Positions 60,395 to 64,000 of a stretch of 64,000 nucleotides of DNA are shown here, piece after piece (the stretch's first letter is position 1; each line of letters starts with the position of its first letter). The translations under genes were made by a program, and so were the position numbers. The DNA lies in contig JAPFFF010000001.1 in the NCBI GenBank assembly GCA_039105265.1, positions 4,030,001 to 4,094,000 of the forward strand, in the 5' to 3' direction. The DNA comes from Tritrichomonas musculus. Its lineage: Eukaryota > Parabasalia > Tritrichomonadida > Tritrichomonadidae. The notes under the pieces are model-generated. The model made no database searches. It saw only the letters and a list, made by a program, of their open reading frames with translations, and had not been told where the DNA came from.

Positions 60395-60465
60395 AATGTT
60401 CGTTAGGCTTAAATCCCCTCAAAATTCAATGCAATGTTCGTTAGGCTTAAATCCCCTCAAAATTC
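60395..60465. repeat. 33-bp direct duplication, period 38
   Basis: AATGTTCGTTAGGCTTAAAT, then CCCCTCAAAATTC, occurs identically at 60395-60427 and 60433-60465. It contains the only CCCC runs nearby. Confidence 0.9.
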
Positions 60466-60651
60466 TGTACAAATTCCGTTATATAATATTTTATTAATAT
60501 TTCTTAAATATCAGTAAATTATAAATAAATAAAAAGTAATATATAATTTTTGGACGATATTTATTTTAAAAAATATTTTTTTTTATCTTGAAATAGCAAA
60601 CAGAGGACAGATCTTATCTTTAGACTTGTTAAAGTCCATGGACCTGTGGAC

Positions 60652-61275
60652 TTACAAAATTCATTCAATTTTTTTTAGCATTTTTTATTTATTCACAAAA
60701 TAAAAATTATTTATAATTTCTCTGAAATACACTGGTCCATCTGTCAGGACTTCCAAAATTCATTCAATTTTTTTAGCATTTTTTTATTTATTCACAAAAT
60801 AAAAATAATTTATAATTTCTCTGAAATACACTGGTCCATCTGCCAGGACTTCCAAAATTCTTTCAATATTTTTAGCATTTTTTTATTTATTCACAAAATA
60901 AAAATTATTTATAATTTCTCTGAAATACACTGGTCCATCTGCCAGGACTTCCAAAATTCTTTCAATATTTTTAGCATTTTTTTTTATTCACAAAATAAAT
61001 GATCGAATTATTATTTCTCAGAAATAATCTGGTCCATCTGTCAGGACTTCAAAAATTCTTTCAATTTTTTTAGCATTTTTTTTTTATTCACAAAATAAAT
61101 GATCGAATTATTATTTCTCAGAAATAATCTGGTCCATCTGCCAGGACTAATAAAATTCTTTCAATTATTTTAGCATTTTTTATTTTTTCACAAAATAAAA
61201 GAATTATAAAATTTCTTTGAAATATTTTGGTCCATCTGCCAGGATTTCCAAAATTCTTTCAATTGTTTATGACAT
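60652..61275. repeat. 99-bp tandem repeat, about six copies
   Basis: The marker GGTCCATCTG(T/C)CAGGA recurs at about 60734, 60833, 60932, 61031, 61131 and 61229, that is every 98-100 bp. Each unit also has TTCAAT-T-rich-AGCATTTTTT and TTCACAAAATAAA. Copies differ by small substitutions and indels, so the array is older than the 25-bp minisatellite. Confidence 0.9.
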
Positions 61276-62548
61276 TTTTTTTCATGATTAAAAACATTCA
61301 AATATAATTTACTCATATTAGTTACTACTTTTCTATTTAAATAAACAAAAAAAATTAAATAAGCAAATAAACTATAAAATATATGCATAAATTGAGTTCT
61401 TTTTTGAGATATAAAATAAAAATAAATTGACAAGGTTTGTTAGGTCCACGCCAAGTCCCGAGTCCACAAAAAGTCCATGAAAAGTGCATTTGTCCCGGAC
61501 TTTTAACAAGTCTACTTATCTTCAATAATTTTATAAATCTACTTTCACACTTTATACGCTTAATACTTTCATTAAATTAAATAATAATATAATAATAACA
61601 GACCATTATAATAAATAAGACTAAAATAAATAATTATCAAGAAATTCAGATTTAATCTTTATAAACCATGCATTATTCATTAGAGAAATAATTATTAAAC
61701 CAATTAAATATCAGTTATTTGTCAAATGACAACAATAAAACATATTTTTGAGAATCTTTGTTTCATAATCGTAATTTTTAACCAAGGAAATAGTTTAATT
61801 TATGAATTATCAAATAATATCATTGATATTAGTAATAATTGATCATTTTATGCTATATTCTTTGTTTGTATAATTTTCTAATATTGAAATCCTTTAATTG
61901 TTCAACGATTACAAAAGTTAAAAATGTAAATATTTAAATTTTTTTATGTAAACAAATATAAAAATTACCTTAAAAAACAAAGTATTTGGTGCTCTTTTTT
62001 TTTTTTTTTTTCTCATATAATATGAGTCATATTCAATTTTAAAATCAATATAATATTACTCGTAGCGAACCAAATTAAAAAATTATACATTAATTATACA
62101 TTATTTTACCTGTATAAATAAATATCTAAATTTGAAATAAATTGGTTAACCAAAGGTAGTTCTCGCACCTCTCAATATTTAAATATTTTTCCTTTAATAG
62201 AATAATTTCAGAAATTTTTTATTTGTTGATTGAAAATATGAATCTTTATATCGCATCATATATTTCAGATATATAAAAAATGGTTTATTTATAATTGTTT
62301 ATATATATTTATGTTAAATATTATTTAACTAATTTTTGATAAATGCAAATTCTCCACAAGGAATGATTTTTGTATGAACTCAGTGAAAATAAGCTTTTCA
62401 AAAAGTTTGATCATGTCAGCCTACCCTTAAAAAAAAAAAAAAAAATTATTTTTGAGTTTCATTTTTCCTTATAAGAAAAAATCAAGTAATAACCATTCAA
62501 TTTAATTTATTTAATTTTACTGAGACCAAAAGTAATTTTTTTTATTTT

Positions 62549-63652
62549 TTATTGATTTGGATTTTTCATAAAGCCTTCAAATAAAATAGTATTTGTTTTT
62601 TTATTTCTAATCAAGTAAAGGAATGGACGATTTGCTTTAAAAGTTTTAGGAATTCCCATTGTCATACATTGAATTTCAGTTGCTGCAGCAGCTACTGTTC
62701 CTTTTTCATCAACAATTATTTTGGCTTTTTGAATTATATTGTCTATTTTATAAGGAACTTTTGAATCAACGAAATCGGCAGAATTAGAAAATCCTTTAAT
62801 TAAGCCCAACTTTTTGAAAGATTCAGTTAATTCTAATTTCATTTCAATTGTGAATTTGGGCATCATTACACTTAATTTCTCTTTTCTCATTTGAGACAAT
62901 AAATATTTATTTAATTTATGATATGTTATTTTTTTCAAAATTTCGAATTCTTCTTTTGGTTTCGGTAATATAATAACAAAATCGTAATCTTTTTCTAAAT
63001 ATGGAATTGAAATTGCAGTTAATGAGTCGTTTTCTGCATAATCAAAATCTCGTGATTGTGATATAAGCATTGTAACTTTAATTACTGATCCATTTGCAAG
63101 GGTAAATCTAGTAAATGCGCATGGATCGATTTCTTCGAATTCTTCCTCCCAACTGCATTTGAAATATATTGCATTAAGTATTACAAGAGTTGAAAGAGGA
63201 TTTAAATCGTCTGGATTAACTATTTGGTCAATCATACCATGCGTAGCACGATTGACTTCTTCGTTAATCAAATCACATCCTGGCTGCGGAAAATTAACTT
63301 TTGTAATTGGTATTCCCAAAATCTTTTCATTTGGTAAAAATGTTTTTGGGTCAAAGTCTAATTTTTCATTCGCCCAAATTCTGTTTGAAGTAAAAACAGT
63401 TTTTGTATTTTCAAAATTAATAAGATCTCGAAGTTGATCTAAAACAGTATCTATTTCATCTTCATCAATAGAAATTTGAAGAGATTGCAGAATTTCGGCC
63501 CGAGTTTCATCTTTGAAGAGAGGTATAGACATTGCAACGCAAACGAAAGCAGAATATGGTGAAAAAACTGTATTAACATCCCCATTTTCTTTATCTATCA
63601 ATTGTAAAGCTTTCAAACTAAATTTTTTTAATGATTTGTTAAGTTGGGACAT
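62549..63652 (-). CDS. Serpin (serine protease inhibitor family), intracellular type
   Basis: Encodes 367 residues from the ATG at 63652 (MSQLNKSLKKFSLKAL); the longer frame from a TTG is not preferred. Length and order fit a complete serpin: NTVFSPYSAFVCVAMS (helix B region), LVILNAIYFKCSWEEEFE, MMPKFTIEMKLELTESFKKL, and the signature FKANRPFLYLIRNKKTNTIL. The reactive-loop hinge EKGTVAAAATEI has the Gly-Thr and small-residue run required for loop insertion, so it should be an inhibitor. Counting 17 residues from the hinge Glu places Met at P1 and Gly at P1' (QCMTM|GIP). No signal peptide is present, suggesting a cytosolic protein (inference). Possible targets are chymotrypsin- or elastase-like serine proteases or cysteine proteases. 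Confidence 0.95.
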   Translation of the reverse strand: MSQLNKSLKKFSLKALQLIDKENGDVNTVFSPYSAFVCVAMSIPLFKDETRAEILQSLQISIDEDEIDTVLDQLRDLINFENTKTVFTSNRIWANEKLDFDPKTFLPNEKILGIPITKVNFPQPGCDLINEEVNRATHGMIDQIVNPDDLNPLSTLVILNAIYFKCSWEEEFEEIDPCAFTRFTLANGSVIKVTMLISQSRDFDYAENDSLTAISIPYLEKDYDFVIILPKPKEEFEILKKITYHKLNKYLLSQMRKEKLSVMMPKFTIEMKLELTESFKKLGLIKGFSNSADFVDSKVPYKIDNIIQKAKIIVDEKGTVAAAATEIQCMTMGIPKTFKANRPFLYLIRNKKTNTILFEGFMKNPNQ

Positions 63653-64000
63653 GCGACAAGTAGAGAAAAAAAAAATGGCAATTAGTAAATTGAATACAAA
63701 CAATTTTTCTTTACAAGACAAATTTTGTGAATATATTTCAGAGATACAATTCAATTATCTTTTTCATAGATTGAATATTCATACAATATTAAAATATGAA
63801 TATCTATGCTTTAATATAATATTGATATTATTATAATATTCTAATATTTTTATATATAAATATAAATTCATTTATATGAATAATATTTCTACAAAATTGT
63901 TATAAATAATGATAATTACAGAATAGAGGAAAAAAGAATTGGCAGATGAATTTTGCCTGATTTTCTGTAAACATGAAATTTATTATGAGGAGTAAAATAT
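63653..64000. other. AT-rich sequence to window edge
   Basis: The 5' side of the serpin gene and AT-rich DNA. No TCA-Py-W motif was seen within 20 nt of the serpin ATG and no further gene is supported. Confidence 0.4.

Larger units (their letters stand above)
59897..62180. mobile_element. Possible TIR element nested in E3 (2.3 kb)
   Basis: AATATTTAGAAGTGCGAGAA (then CTA) at 59897-59919 pairs with TAGTTCTCGCACCTCTCAAT (then ATT) at 62158-62180, an imperfect ~22-bp inverted repeat. The 99-bp tandem repeats lie inside. The match is short and no target duplication was established, so the boundaries are tentative. Confidence 0.45.
57852..62426. mobile_element. TTAA-flanked composite TIR element E3 (4.6 kb)
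   Basis: TTAA at 57848-57851 and 62427-62430 flanks inverted ends GGGTAGACTGACATGAT and ATCATGTCAGCCTACCC (one mismatch in 17). The left subterminal region is homologous to that of E1. The body contains at least two further TIR pairs (58172-59632 and 59897-62180), a 99-bp tandem array and short duplications, and no recognisable protein. The short ORFs at 58809-59033 and 61188-61433 have no family features. It is best described as a nest of non-autonomous elements. Confidence 0.65.

Noticed and set aside
57852-62426. Large virus-like DNA element (Polinton type)
   Set aside because: The TIRs are only about 17 bp, the flanks are TTAA, and no polymerase, integrase, ATPase or capsid-like frame was found.

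Overview
The window is eukaryotic, very AT-rich and appears intron-free: the long ORFs run uninterrupted through nuclear and membrane-traffic proteins (BEACH protein, alpha-SNAP, exportin, LSm5, a TAF2-like protein). BspA-like leucine-rich-repeat genes, a family of genes with a DUF3447-type N-terminal domain plus ankyrin repeats, and TKL kinase relics point to a parabasalid (trichomonad), most likely Tritrichomonas foetus or a relative. The species name is inference from family content.

Layout. (1) 1-3.5 kb: decayed coding remnants and a BspA-like gene, with a 742-bp TIR element (1746-2487) inserted upstream of it. (2) 3.9-36.5 kb: a compact housekeeping half with a SEL1L/Hrd3-like ERAD protein, a 2755-residue BEACH protein, a Ser/Thr kinase, a ubiquitin-like acidic protein, alpha-SNAP, a TAF2-like protein, an ANTH protein, a TKL kinase with a helical C-terminal half, a basic coiled-coil protein, an exportin-type karyopherin, a PP1-like phosphatase with a histone-H1-like tail, and LSm5. 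Genes lie on both strands, often in divergent or convergent pairs with short gaps. Candidate trichomonad initiator motifs (TCA-Py-W) sit 5-17 nt upstream of several ATGs. (3) 36.6-64 kb: a repeat-rich accessory half. It holds a truncated, a minisatellite-split and an intact DUF3447/ankyrin gene, relics of kinase and BspA-like genes, several nested TIR elements, and an isolated serpin gene near the right edge.

The most striking object is at 41785-51192. A DUF3447/ankyrin gene is split by about 9.4 kb of 25-bp minisatellite (roughly 300 units, estimated from length). Each unit has a near-invariant 22-bp core without G on the + strand, plus a 3-nt variable slot drawn from about six triplets. Eleven nearly identical ~168-bp cassettes, each encoding one ankyrin repeat closed by stops, punctuate the array. 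The order of variant triplets recurs between cassettes, and a 2627-bp higher-order period is visible. The final ankyrin repeat of the gene reappears intact at the right edge.

A second theme is a set of TIR elements flanked by TTAA (52482-53792, 57608-57847, 57852-62426). Two of them share one TTAA, and one ends 21 bp before the start codon of the intact ankyrin gene. No tRNA, rRNA or CRISPR array was recognised. All family calls rest on reading the sequence, with no database search.
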